Assembly: GCA_022496205.1 (NCBI GenBank) | Contig: WTXD01000001.1 | Location: 1,984,001-2,048,000 of the forward strand | Reading direction: 5' to 3' | Source: Gloeopeniophorella convolvens | Lineage: Eukaryota; Basidiomycota; Agaricomycetes; Russulales | Length of the DNA: 64,000 nucleotides | Shown here: positions 48,525 through 60,182 of the stretch, piece after piece | How positions within the stretch are numbered: position 1 is the stretch's first letter | Layout of the letters: each line of letters starts with the position of its first letter | Position numbers and translations under genes: made by a program | The notes under the pieces: model-generated | The model's input: only the letters and a program-made list of their open reading frames with translations | What the model was told of the DNA's origin: nothing | Databases searched by the model: none

Positions 48525-49122
48525 TGCCACACGCACATCCATACCTTGTTAGTAGAAGGCAAGAAGTTGTCCAATGTTGTTGTACCTATCATCCAGCCTC
48601 TCGATCTTGCAGGAGTTGTGAATGTGTTTGTATTGACTATGGTTGTATATACAATGTCCAATTCGGCGTTGCACGTCAATCGTCGTTACTTCTGCACGAC
48701 GCTACCAACGCCTGGGTACACTAGACATCAACAATTTTAGAAAGTAAATGTGAAGCAGAATTTCGGTCTACAAAAGCTACTGCTCCAAGACCGTAGTACG
48801 TGGTCAGATGTCAAGATACTTCAAACGTCCTGCAATACTCACGAGCACGGCGTCCGGATCGTCGCGATGTAGATCCATGCTGCTCTGGGTAGTGGGGGTC
48901 AGCGAAGAGGGGCACCGTGGAGCCCTCCGCAGAAAGTCGCAACCTATAGTGGGTGCACCGGAGTAAAACCAACTGCGAGGTCAGGTGGCGGGAGACTCTA
49001 TTCGCGTTCCACATTTCGCACTTTGGCGCGTGAAGCAGGGCAGGGCCACATCAGTCCCGCAGTAGGCCGGGCTGTGCGGGAGGACCCAGGCTAGCCTTCT
49101 GCCCACAAGTGCTTCCGGTGCT
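48525..49122. other. Convergent intergenic region
   Basis: The DSK2 and NOPCHAP1-like genes converge here. No further gene seen. Confidence 0.5.
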
Positions 49123-49900
49123 TCAAGGTATGGAAGGCCTTTCTGCGAGTGCCGGGCCGTCATTCGCGGTGGGGAGTTCTTGGATCAACGGACGTGCACG
49201 CCTTGGTAATGGGTGGATCTGGCGCGCGGCTCTCCGTGCACGGCGTTCATCTTCTGAGCCCTCCTCTGTATCAGACGAGTCTCCGGAAGACGAAGAACCC
49301 GAAGAAGACGACGATGCCGAGCTGCTCGTGGTCTCGCTTTCGGAATTGGAAGTCCCGGAAGCCGAGCTCGAGCTGGATGCTGAGCCTGCTCGGGCGCGGC
49401 GCTGCTCAAAAACGCCTAGCCCGAGATCCTATTGACCTTCAGCGATGACGGGTGGCACACAGGAACAACAACTCGCCATCTGGATAACACGTTCGTCGGT
49501 TTCTTCGATGTGCTCGATGTCAATGCTACGAGGGTCCCGCTGCACCAGGTCCGCATTAGACTGAGCGATCTGTGGCAAGAATTGCTGGATCCGCGAGAGC
49601 ACTGATGCTCCGAAATAGCGCGTTAGTTTGACTGCCGATCGAGGCGAGGCAAAGCGTACATTCAGTCGGCGGCTCCATAGCGTATGTCCTGCGCTCCCCA
49701 AAGTCAAATGCCATCGGTGGTGGTTGCATGCGAGAGGCTGTCTCAGGCCCTGTGACGTTTAGGTTCTCGAGAATATCCTCTACAGGCGAAGCTGTGGATG
49801 AGGGACCAGGGAGCAATGAAGATAGGTACGAACGAAGTCGCCTCTGCCTCTGCTCTTCGTCCTCTACCTCCAGTATTTCTGTGGTCTGCTGAGTAGCCAT
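49123..49900 (-). CDS. NOPCHAP1-like protein (C12orf45/DUF4598 family)
   Basis: The start at 49900 gives MATQQTTEILEVEDEEQRQR. Exon 1 ends in EPPTE and is spliced to LLSRIQQFLPQIAQSNADL, followed by IDIEHIEETDERVIQM. This is the core of the C12orf45 family, whose human member NOPCHAP1 bridges NOP58 to the R2TP/RUVBL chaperone in box C/D snoRNP assembly. After VIQM a 48-nt GC-AG intron (49429-49476) leads to DLGLGVFEQRRARAG, which continues the family motif. A Ser/Glu-rich tail ending AERPSIP stops at 49123. If that intron were retained, the protein would end after 14 unrelated residues. Ortholog function is inferred. Confidence 0.85.
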
Positions 49901-50543
49901 ATCGAGTCGCAGAGGAAAGTGGCTTGAGTTATGCCCCAAAGAATCGGCTGAGTGAGTGAGAAGCTTGAAGGAAATTGCGACCCTAACCCCGGCATAAACC
50001 CTGGCGCATCGTTTTCTCCGGACCGGATCCGTTTGCCTTCTCTTGCGGTCCTTCACATCATGATCAGCCCATCTTTTCAGGGACCCGTGTTTATACGTCT
50101 CAAGTTTACTGTAAAAAAAAAATCCATTTACGTGCGCCTCGGCGTACAGAACCCCATGTAGCACGATTATCCGTCCAGTCTCAATGCCCTCTCTTCGGGA
50201 CGCACATCAGCGTGGCACGGAGTCTGTGGGCGCGTTTCTGCTGTGCAGTCCCAGTCCTCACCCCAGGCAGAGCATAATCCCCATTACGGGCACGCGAGAA
50301 ACGCGGCCACTATCCCCACGCAGCGCCCTTCTACCATCTTCAGCTACCCTTATGCTATTTATTACTCCAAGGGCTTACCTTTAGTCGATGGTTTCCATCA
50401 AGGCACCGGACATCCACGCCCAGTCGGAAATGTCAAATTCATGACGCACCTTTTGGCTGTGTCCATTCGCGTAGTTGGATATAAAGGCATCGCGAAAGAC
50501 GCGTGAGCCTAGTTCGTCGTGCCATTCTTATTCTGACCTTCCG
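49901..50543. other. Divergent promoter region
   Basis: Separates the NOPCHAP1-like gene from the third SDR gene. No gene recognised. Confidence 0.5.
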
Positions 50544-51779
50544 ATGGCCAGCCAGACAGCAGCTCACGCCTTGCCCACAAACCAAAAGAGACCATCGTCT
50601 GGCACCCTACCAGGAGGTTTCAAGTTGTCCCAGCTGCGCGGAATTGACGAAGAGCCCATCGTCACCCAACACCATAGGTACGCACAAACGCTTGGATATT
50701 ATCAATGCACGCAAGGTCGCTGACGCACTATTTTCAACGGCAGTGTATACCCGAGCCTGGATCCCACCCCCTTTTTTTCCACGCAGGCATACGCTGGCAA
50801 AGTAGCCTTCGTAACAGGTGCATCGCGGGGCATCGGAGCGGAGATCGCAGTCTACTACGCGCGAGCGGGAGCAGCAGTTGCCATCACTGCTCGTACATCA
50901 TTAGCCCAAACCAGGGAGCGCATTCTTGCTGCCGTACCCACGGCAAAGGTTCTCGAATTCTCAGTCGACGTCGCTGATCCCGAACAAGTCGGTGCTGCCG
51001 TCGAAGCTACCGTGAAGGAATTTGGGCGACTGGATATCGCTGTCGCCAATGCAGGAACTGCCCAAGGAAACCGTCTTCGTAGGTACAATCTGCGCGCTCG
51101 AGGAGTTTTTTTTTTTTTTGACGCATATCGCGCAGGCATTGGCGATATTGATCCCAATGTCTGGTGGGAAACGGTCGAGGTCAATCTTCGTGGTACATTC
51201 AACACCGCTCAGTCAATTTCTAGCCATGAGCGATTGAGGTGCTTTGATGACACGCCACGTCCAGCTACACCCTTCCTCATCTAGAGACCGCGCATGGGTA
51301 CTTTGTGGCTACGTCTTCCAATACTGCACAAATCCGCCTTCCCACTGGATCAGACTACTGTGGGTCGAAGTTCGCTATCGGCCGCCTGATCGAGATGATC
51401 GCTATTGGCGAGTCACATAGCATGTACGGGGCCAGTCTTATTGACAACGGGCTTGCTCAGAATACCCTTCCATCAAGGCGTTCGCTATGCATCCCGGTGC
51501 TGTCTCAACAGAACTTACGTCGTCGTCAAGTCTCCCAATGGAGATCTTCATCGACCCTCCAGAGCTCTCTGCTTCATTGACTCTCCACTTGGTATCTGGC
51601 AAGGCTGACTGGCTCAATGGGTGGTATGATCCTGTCATCTGACCGTTCTTACCCGAGCCTGACTGGCATCCATCAGCTATTTCTCTGCCAACTGGGATAT
51701 CGACGAATTGGAAAGGGACTGGAAGGCCAAGGTGTTGGAGAAGAACGCATTCGTCAACAAGCTACATCTACCCGCGTAA
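50544..51779 (+). CDS. Short-chain dehydrogenase/reductase, third paralogue
   Basis: Six exons (50544-50677, 50744-51078, 51136-51211, 51265-51407, 51461-51623, 51677-51779) give 317 residues. The gene is homologous to the tandem SDR pair at 11.9-15.4 kb: LRGIDEEPIVTQHH, then YAGKVAFVTGASRGIG, VANAG, FVATSS, SDYCGSK (YxxxK kept), HPGAVSTEL and LDEL-like IDELERDWKAKVLEKNAFVNKLHLPA. Intron positions are shared. Intron 4 (51408-51460) begins GCGAGT where both tandem copies begin with GT, so it is a GC-AG intron. A 15-nt T run lies in intron 2. It has no internal stop and looks functional, though more diverged. Confidence 0.88.
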
Positions 51780-52417
51780 TCAATCTGAGTCCCCACGTAT
51801 GATTCTCCAAGGCAGCCATCAGGCCCGACCAATGTTGGAAGTGCAGAACCCAACGGATCATTGGTCACCGGCCATAGGCTAGCCATCTGGAAGTCCCACG
51901 CCGGCACCTGTGGATGGTAGTACGGTGAACTGGATGAATTCGGTCTATACGAGAGATGCTGAGGTAGATGCCTCACAGTTTTGCGGCCTTCGCCTGTGAG
52001 TAGTGATCGTTACTGCTCGATGGGACGTTGTACGGTCGAAGCTTGAGAAACACGTATGGCAGCAGGGGCTGCTCGACGTCCAAGTCTCTTCGGAAAGACC
52101 AACTTCGTGGCTCTGGTGATGGTGGGCCCGGGGAATAAGCGTAAGCATTTGGATTGAATAATGAACAATCATTGGCATGCTGGCACGGTCAAGTAGGCAG
52201 GCGACTACTGTGACTTGTACGTACTCACTTTGAGTCGACGTCGAGATTCGCTCGTCGGAGGCGGCGGGGGTTAGGGTTAACGTCAAGTCTTCTCCGCCCT
52301 CCGAGTACCGCAGTGTGCACGGTGCTTCGCGCCCTCCGTTACCAACTTCAGTCTTCCATATTCTTTTCTAAGATATTCCGCGCAATCCGCCGCGCGCTAC
52401 GCGCATCCATATCACCG
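51780..52417. other. Intergenic, upstream of DUS1
   Basis: No gene recognised. The pyrimidine-rich segment near 52340-52375 may be the DUS1 leader. An in-frame ATG at 52313 exists there. Confidence 0.5.
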
Positions 52418-53961
52418 ATGGTCGATCCAGTCCCCAGCACTTCGTCTACCCGCCCAAAGCTGCAAGGCTATGACTTTTATCGGGAGGTGCTTGGGAGTCC
52501 AAAATATGTTGTCGCGCCGATGGTTGATCAGAGCGAACTTGTGCGGCTTTCAATTACATCAAGCCAAACTGCTAAATGTTCATCTCTGGCAGGCGTGGCG
52601 GACATTGTCTCGGCGGTACGGCGCGCAGGTGAGTCGCTGATCTTGTCTTCTGCCCTTCTGCCTCACATTTCCATCCGTATAGCTGGCATACACCCCCATG
52701 ATAAATGCGAAGATGTTTGCGGGAAATAAACGTAACGGCTACCGCGAGATCTCGTTCAATACTGGCCTCGGCGAAGAAGGCAGACAAGGCGACCGGCCGC
52801 TCGTCATCCAGTTTTGTGCAAACGATCCCGAGCAGCTCCTTGAGTCTGCGAAGGTACTCGAGAGCCATTGTGATGCGATTGACATCAACCTTGGTTGTCC
52901 GCAAGACATCGCACGGCGAGGACACTACGGAAGCTTCCTCCAGGATGAATGGGATCTAATTTATAAGCTTAGTGTGTCCTTTCTTACTTTTCACCATTCC
53001 CAGGTAAACCTGATGATGGGCCTTTCAAACCAGTTAATACCCTACACGTGAATCTGTCGATACCCGTAACCGCAAAATTCCGCGTATTCGCCTCGGTCGA
53101 GAAGACAGTCGAATACGCAAAAATGCTCGAGCGCGCCGGCGCACAAATCCTCACATGCCATGGCCGCCTGCGTGAACAACGCGGGCAGAACACAGTGTGT
53201 AAATTGGTAGCCGTCTATGCGAGGCACTCTGACACTCGGTGCGCAGGGTCTCGCCGACTGGGACAAGATCCGCGCGGTCAAGGAGGCCGTCTCGGTGCCC
53301 GTCTTCGCGAACGGCAACATCCTTACGCATTCCGACATCGCGCGCTGTCTCGTGGCGACGGGTGCGGATGCAGTCATGTCCGCCGAGGGTCAACTGTATA
53401 ACCCCGCGCTCTTCGTGCCTGCGCCCGAGCCGTCTGGCGGTCTGCACCCGCGTCATGCCGACCTCGCCCTCGAATATCTCGACATTGTGACAAAGCAGCG
53501 CACGCCAACGCCGTCGAGCGCGGTGAAGGGCCACCTGTTCAAGCTTCTGCGCCCCGCGCTCGCGCGCGCAGTTGATTTGCGCAATGCGCTTGGGCAGCTG
53601 CGTGGGCAGGACTTTGCACCGTACTATGAGATTGTGCGCGAGATGAAGAAACGGATGGACCGGGATGCGGAGGAAGCAGGCACGGATGCAACCAAGGAGG
53701 GTGAGTACCCACACTGGGTGGCGCAGCCATATGTGCGGCCGCTGCAGCCTCCTCCACAAGAGCAGCCTCGAGGTGAGCTACCATGCCGATGCCTTTCAAT
53801 ATAAGGGGCTGATGCAATTTGTAGCTGTAACTGTAGAGGCCCCCGTAGCTGCAGCGAAACGCACGCATTCGGAGCGAACGCCGGAGCCAGCAGACGACGA
53901 TGACGCAAAGCGCCTGAGGCATGACGAGGGGGTGCTGCCGCCGCCTGTGGCGGTCATATGA
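52418..53961 (+). CDS. DUS1: tRNA-dihydrouridine synthase (Dus1 type)
   Basis: FMN-dependent reduction of uridines 16/17 in the tRNA D-loop. After a short Ser/Thr-rich start the first exon gives [27 protein letters not shown], typical of Dus1. Exons continue [41 protein letters not shown] and [20 protein letters not shown], which carries the catalytic Cys. [61 protein letters not shown] and [19 protein letters not shown] follow. A C-terminal extension rich in Pro/Ala/Glu and basic residues ends at 53961. I chose the ATG at 52418; one at 52313 is in frame and would add about 35 residues. Confidence 0.95.
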
Positions 53962-54223
53962 GATTGTATGCACCCGCTTACCATAGAACATACTACTTAG
54001 TTCCAGGCACGCTACCCTTCGTGAATCACGCACCCTGCACCTCGCCTCGGCTCACGCCCGACCGGGCACCCAGACAAACTCGCACAAATCCCAGAATTTT
54101 ATTCGGCTTCTTACTTACTTGGAGCTTACATCTCGTATATGCTGCGGCCTTTGCACTGAGGTCTTTGAGCGATCTTCCTGACGTATCCACCGCGTTCACC
54201 TGGGGTCGTCGACATCGGTGGAG

Positions 54224-55309
54224 CTAATTGGTGAATCTGTCGAACCACCCAATGATACCCCGTGCACTTTCTTCTTTGGCGTACTCTACGCCGGAAGGAT
54301 CAGATGCCATTCAGAAAGGCGTGTTGTGCATACTAACTTTCATTCGGGACATTAGGGTCGCCTTTCACCGCGAAGCCGTGCGACACGCCCCCGAAAAGTT
54401 GGAAGTGATAATCGGATTTCTGCTCTGCTAGAATAGCCTCGGCACGATGGCGGGCCTCGGGCGGGAATTGCCTGTCGACCTCTGGTGTGCCCGTGTCAAT
54501 ATAGGGTACGTTCACAGGTAACACCCCCTCCCACCTGCACACGAAAGGAAGAGCGGCTCTACGATGGACAGTGAGCACATGAGTGAGAACTATTTCTAGG
54601 CATGCGCACTCTTGATGTTCTTGAAGTGATCCTCACTTATGGATGAAGGATGGGCTATCGCAGACGCCACCACTAGATCAGTTGCGCCAGCCTCGAGTGC
54701 GTAGGGTGCGCCAAAACAGTATCCTGCATTGAAGCGAGTTAGCTACAATTCCACACGCCAGAGGGACCCGATTACTTGCCAACTGCGGTGTACTTGGTGA
54801 CATCAGTACCTGCAGATTCAGGTGAGCATCAATATCAGTGCGCAGGTGACCGATCCTGTACGCACCATACTTCGATTTGATAGCGCCTGTCCAGTCAGGG
54901 AGAAGTGCCTTAGCGCGTGTACGCTTCTTTGCTCCCCAAGCGGACATATCAAAGTCGGGTTTCGACCGCAGCTCCTGTATATCATCGCCATCGAAGTAAT
55001 CTGGTGCTGCGATGAGGTATCCTGCGGACCCCGCACGTTGTTAACATCTCTGACAGCAGAAGCATCCGAGCGACACTGACCATGCGAAGCAAAGTAGTCT
55101 ATCAGTAACTGATTATTGACGTACAATGGCCCAAATACGTCCGGGTAGTACAGAACAATACGCGCGTGCTTGTCCTCTGCACTACTGCCCGGCGGACGCG
55201 CGACATATGTGGTGGCGCCCGCGACCTCCTCGAGCACGCCAGTTGGCTTGCCGGTGTGCTGCACGGTCTGCAGGCAACATTCGCGAGGGTGTGCAGCGAG
55301 AGTCGCCAT
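54224..55309 (-). CDS. Dienelactone hydrolase family protein, copy 1
   Basis: An alpha/beta hydrolase with a Cys nucleophile. The start at 55309 gives MATLAAHPRECCLQTVQHTG, then VVLYYPD-type IVLYYPDVFGPLYVNNQLLIDYFASHG. Further exons give YLIAAPDYFDGDD, LLPDWTGAIKSKYG, the nucleophile motif AGYCFGAPYALEAGATD, HPSSISEDHFKNI, KPLFLSCAEVDRQFPPEARHR and FGGVSHGFAVKGDPNVPNE with the catalytic His. The last exon ends GIIGWFDRFTN, stop at 54224. These enzymes act on dienelactones in aromatic-ring degradation in bacteria; fungal substrates are mostly unknown. About six introns. It is paralogous to the gene at 60183-61328. Confidence 0.9.
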
Positions 55310-56238
55310 GTCTGCAGGGGGTGTGGGAGAGCGAACGCAAGTCAGGGCAAGTCTATTGGCTTTTTATCACGCGCACCATCGACACCACCGTTCCCGCTCG
55401 TTCCCATGTCCCAGCGGATGCCCTGAGCCGCCGTGGGGGGGAGGAAGAGCTAGAAAGCGGGCCGGGAGCGTGAGAAGCGGCCTATGGGTCGAAAACACTC
55501 ACGGCCAGATGAGCCTCCCTGAACTTTACCAGACACTTTATTACGCCTCAGCTGCCCTATTCCACCTGTCGGGTCTGTGTGCCAGTCAGCCATTATCCTC
55601 ACCTTTTTCTTGGCATTTCTCGTATGTTCCGGAGGCCGGCTTTGAGAGGGCTATCCTCTGATAGTCGCTGATGGCATTGGTGCCGTATGCCCCGTGGAGA
55701 CGTCATGGACAAGGCGAGTGCCGCGCGGAGCACGCTATATTGCCCTGACCTATTGTGGAGTCTGTTGAAATAACCTGCGTGTTTTCCTAGACACGTTATC
55801 GCAACCGTGGATCGTGGCCCATTCCCAACTTGGACTGCCCGCCAACGAGCAAGTCAGGCGTTTGCGGATGCTGGACGGATACATATTGTCTATGACGAAT
55901 GCCTTGGGCTTCGACTTGGCGGCGGATATGAAGCTTATCCTTCTGTTCAGTGCTTCGAAGGGGATCTGAAGGACGAACTTTCTGGCGAGGCTGGCACCCG
56001 TGATCGAGATCTGCGTCAAGAGCTCCAACAACGAGTCGAAATGAAGGAAAGGTCTGAGGAGCGGACGCGCCAGAGGGACCCGGAGCCGACTGGCCAAGTG
56101 GAACCCGCACTCTGAGAGATGACATCACATGTGGGAATTCCAATCGACGAACCTTCGCTACATGACGTCGCTCCTGGACCGCCTACTTATATAGCTTCCT
56201 TCCTCTCCTCCTCGCTCCCCATTGATCCTCATCTCGCC
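55310..56238. other. Divergent intergenic region with a gene relic
   Basis: Lies between the DLH copy 1 and HAM1-like starts. It holds the coding-like relic at about 55807-56042; otherwise nothing recognised. Confidence 0.45.
55807..56042 (+). pseudogene. Possible gene relic with one in-frame TGA
   Basis: One frame reads WIVAHSQLGLPANEQ, then RMLDGYILSMTNALGFDLAA and MKLILLFSASKGI. After a TGA it continues in the same frame as RTNFLARLAPVIEICVKSS. The amphipathic, protein-like quality on both sides of the stop suggests a decayed exon rather than chance. Family not recognised. Longer frames exist in the other phases but look like shadows. Confidence 0.3.
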
Positions 56239-59177
56239 ATGTCTCTTCCTAACGCCACCAAAGATACCACGGAGCACCCCGGAAAGAACGCCGTTTCTTC
56301 GCCTGTCGACAAACAGCAGAAGGCTGCGGACGTGGATCGCAAGGTAGTTCATTTTGCTCGGCCCCGCTTTCCCGGAACGTTGTTGACGCGCGTTCGTCTA
56401 GCTCCGTTTCTACGGCATCTTCGAGGCTTTCCGTCAAGGGCGCTATCCCTCGAACCAGCAGATCGATGCAGCACTCAAATATGTTCTCGCCAACTCTCCC
56501 GTAGACCAAGATAAGCTCTCCCCAGAGGGCCGCAAACTCATTCAAGACTGCCAAGACATCGTCGAAACCGCCCGCCTCATCGTCCAAGAGAAGAATTCGG
56601 ACGAACTCTTCCAGAACTTCATGTGGAACACTAACGATGTAGACCTCAGCCACGCAAAGAAGGATCCCAATGAGGTACTCCCCGTTGACAAGGCAAAGGC
56701 AAAGGACGATGGTCGCCAAGGTTTGTCCCTCAGCCTCTATCTGCTAGATGCCAGCTCACTCAGTGCTTATCCTAGCCGCGCACCACCTACGTACGCTTGG
56801 GAACCTCATCGCCACGAATTCCGAAGTTCGCAAGTTGCTGTCTGACTTCTCTGTCATTGGCCGCGACATCCTTGCTCGCACGGCGTCTCATGCTGCCGAC
56901 AGCATTCGTCCTGATCAGGACGCCCTTGGGAGAGTTGATCGTCCTGCGCCCCACGATCAGTTTGAAACCGCTGGTGGTCGCCAGGTGGGCCCTGAGGAGA
57001 CACCTGTCGCCGAATTCAATGTCCCTGGCGTCAATGCTGCTGTCCGCCATCACCCACATGAAGGTACCGAGGTCGAGCATGAAGGTCAGGTGCGCAGCGG
57101 CAGTCAGGCCGTTAACGAAGCGCGGGACAACGCGTACGAGACGCGCGACCGCGCCCGGGACGCCACAACCCGAGAAGTGAACGACGCCACCGAGTATGTT
57201 GTCTCAAACTCATTTCGACTCAACGCGCTGACTATCCCTCGTCAGTGATGCGGCCAACGATAATCTCGATGCTGAAGCGAAGAAATCCGGTCTGAAAGGA
57301 CGCTTCCAAAACTTCAAGGTGCGGAGCATGCCCAGTGATAATCACATGTGATGCTGAGTTTGGAAGCAGAACGGTTTGTCTGACCGTATTCCGCAAGACC
57401 ACAAAGACAACGCGCGCGATCAGGTCGAACATGGGCGCAAAGTCCTCATGGAGGAATACTTCCCCGAAGATCGCCGTGATCAGTTTATCTACCGCGGCAA
57501 GAAGGTGAGTATCATCAGTGAAGAGCCTAAATTTTACTAACCTCACGCGTACGTATCAGGTTATCATGGAGTGCCAGAAGCATAATGATTACCAAGAGAG
57601 TATCCGTTGGCTCCTTGGCTTGCTCGAAGAATACGCTGGTCACGGCAAGCATATCTCCAGTCACGGCAAAGATGCGGGGGGCAAAGTTGCTGGGGTAAGA
57701 ATTCGTACAATGAGAAGAGATTTAGTGCTGACCTTCCCGCAGGACGACGTTGTGCAGAATTCCATCAACCAGATCCGCACATTGCTTGAACGTTTCGCAA
57801 ACGGTCAAAGCATGGATATCTTCTTCGACGCTGTTAACAATCTCATCGATGACGCCAACAAGGACGAGGAGTTCCGTCAATGGTTCCAGTCAGTTGACTC
57901 GTACTCGCGCAAGGTCCTGCTTGAGCCTGGCTACGTCCTTGAACCCCAGTGCAACTCTGAGGGCCGCCAAATCCGTGACTCTGGTCGCCGTTTCTACGAT
58001 GAAAAGTACAGGGCTCACTTCGATCGCCTGTTCGATTCTGTCGGCACTTGGTTCCGTGCAATGGGCGATGACCCGCTCAACAAGCGCTTTGGCGATGATT
58101 GGGCGCGTCTCACCAGAGATCTCCTGTTCGACAGTGAGGGTAGTCTCAAATTCAAGCCCGACCTTTGGATGGACATTCGCAAGGTTATACTCCCGTCCAT
58201 CGTAGACATGGTACGTGCTGTGATTCATCGCATCATCGGAACTAATGCATGCATTGTCATAGGTTGGCTACATTCCTATTCCACGCATCGAGTATACGGA
58301 CGATTCTTTGGATCTCGTCGTGGAGAACCTCACGCTTCAAGGACGCAACCTTTTCCCAAACATCGTGTCCATAGAAGCGCACAACTTCATGAAGTTCTCG
58401 CCTTATAACACGATCAGCGACGTTAGCCATCACGAGTTTACCCTTACCTTCGGGCAGATACAGGCGGACATGCGGGACGTCGCTTTTTACTTCCGCAAGA
58501 AGACTGGCATTCCAAAGATGACCGACTCCGGTCTTGCTGACGTTCTTCTCGGCGGACAAGGCGTTACTGTTCGTATACAATCAGTCCCGCTTCGTTCGTT
58601 TGCTCACAGCCTTCTAGGCTACTGTCCATCTCGTCTCGGCGGATAAAGACAAGTCGTCGGTCTTCAAAGTGAAGAACGTGAATGTCAAAGTTGATTCGCT
58701 CAAGTTCTCTATCCGCGATTCGAAGCACGACATCCTCTACAAGACTGTCCGTCCGCTTGCCACCGGTCTTATCAAGAAACAGATCCAAAAGGCTGTCGCA
58801 GATGCCATCACGACTGGCATGGAATACGTCGACGGCCAACTCGTCGGCGTGCGCGATCGCATGAGCGAAGCACGCAAATCCCCTGACGGCTCGCGCACGG
58901 ACGCTCTCCGTGCTGCGTTCCAGCGTCAGAAGGAAGATGCGGCCGAGACTGTCAGCTCGAAGAGCAGTGAGCGCAAGAGCCAGTTCAAGATGGTTGCGAA
59001 GCGCGATTCCGCACTCATGCCCCAGCACGGCCATCCTGGTGGTTGGGCAAGCAAGGCCCAGGAGCGTGCCGATGTCGCTACCAAGGGCGAAGATTGGCGT
59101 TCTGACGCGTAAGTGCCTTCCCTCGTCTCCATTTCCTGTTGATGGTGACAACGTCTCGCAGATTCACGATTGTTTAA
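56239..59177 (+). CDS. HAM1-like protein (predicted TULIP/BPI-like fold)
   Basis: A multi-exon gene starting MSLPNATKDTTEHPGKN. The N-terminal HAM1 region has LRFYGIFEAFRQGRYPSNQQ, IVETARLIVQEKNSDELFQN, TLGNLIATNSEVRKLLSDFS and DILARTASHAADSIRPDQ. Then come a charged, low-complexity linker (RDNAYETRDRARDA), QVIMECQKHNDYQESIRWLL and NLIDDANKDEEFRQWF. The C-terminal region has SVDSYSRKVLLEPGYVLE, VGYIPIPRIEYTDDSLDLVV and SPYNTISDVSHHEFTLTFGQ. The last exon pair gives GEDWRSDA joined to FTIV, stop at 59177. Fungal HAM1-type proteins are annotated with hyphal anastomosis; their lipid-binding-like fold is a prediction. About ten introns, all apparently GT..AG. Confidence 0.85.
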
Positions 59178-59900
59178 TGTCGTCTGTTGGATGATCTATG
59201 ATTACGATTCGACACGATTCGACACGTCTACGCAGCAGCGAGTGTTTCTTTCGGACCTAATTCTCACATGTAGCGTACATGTAATATAGTCGCGAGAAGT
59301 ATGACCGTCGGGGGCAGCTGCCTCGACTCGCTCCGGTGTGGTTCACCGAGGATGTTACTTTCTCTTCCATACGTTAAATATAATCAGCTAGCTGTGTTTG
59401 ATACCACCAGAGCGGGAACGATCAGTGAGAATAGGCGATGCGCGAGCGTTCCAGCTGATACGATGTATCTTCGTAAACCTCTTCAACGGGAGAAGCGGGC
59501 TATCAACGCATCTCTAGTCCGTCCTTATCTTCTCCGGCATCGATAGACACCCTACGTTGCCGGGGGAAGACAGGACAGTCTGCATAATGTTGACAACTCG
59601 AATCTTCGCGACGCTCGCGCTTCCGATCTGACTGCATGCGTCACGTCCGTGATATTCCATGATCCCTCACATGCACCGGGCGTCCCTTGAATCCGGAGAT
59701 GCCAGGTAAGGGGACGTCCACCGTTTTTTTCGATTTCTGTGCCGCATTTCGGTGGCTGGGTGGTGGGAGCTGGGAAGCCACTGGGAAGCCACCAGTGGCG
59801 AGATGCGGGCCGGGCCTCTGGAGGCGACGGACTACTTATATTTTGCCATTATCTCTATCTCATACATGTATAGATAGATCGCTCAAAAACGGACTCTCAA
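59178..59900. other. Intergenic upstream of tRNA-Ser(AGA)
   Basis: No gene seen. The tRNA has internal promoters, so no upstream element is expected. Confidence 0.5.
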
Positions 59901-59982
59901 GGCGCTATAGCCAAGTGGTTACGGCGACAGATTAGAAATCTGTTTCCCTTTGGGAGCGCAGGTTCGAGTCCTGCTGGCGTCG
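59901..59982 (+). tRNA. tRNA-Ser, anticodon AGA
   Basis: Acceptor stem GGCGCTA pairs with TGGCGTC. The D-arm is AGCCAAGTGGTTACGGC. The anticodon arm is ACAGA-TTAGAAA-TCTGT, with AGA at positions 34-36 and no intron. The long variable arm TTCCCTTTGGGAG is characteristic of serine tRNAs, and the T-arm is GCAGGTTCGAGTCCTGC. The discriminator base is G, as in eukaryotic tRNA-Ser. After adenosine-to-inosine editing, AGA would read UCU, UCC and UCA. Confidence 0.96.
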
Positions 59983-60182
59983 GATATAATTTTCCTGCTG
60001 TGGCCGAGTTATCCATTCGGCCCTCATTTTCAAGAGAGCCTGAGGGTTTGCTCGTGGTCAGCCGAGGCGCGTAGAACCGTGGATATTGTTTACCTCACAT
60101 AGCTCTACATAAGTCTCAGTTTGATAGCTAATCCGAAACCTCGACTGGATTCGTTTATGCTACTATACAACACCACTTTCCC

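Noticed and set aside
50544..51779. Third SDR copy as a pseudogene
   Set aside because: An apparent frame break at 51407 disappears if the intron starts with GC; all six exons then join in frame and the catalytic residues are intact.
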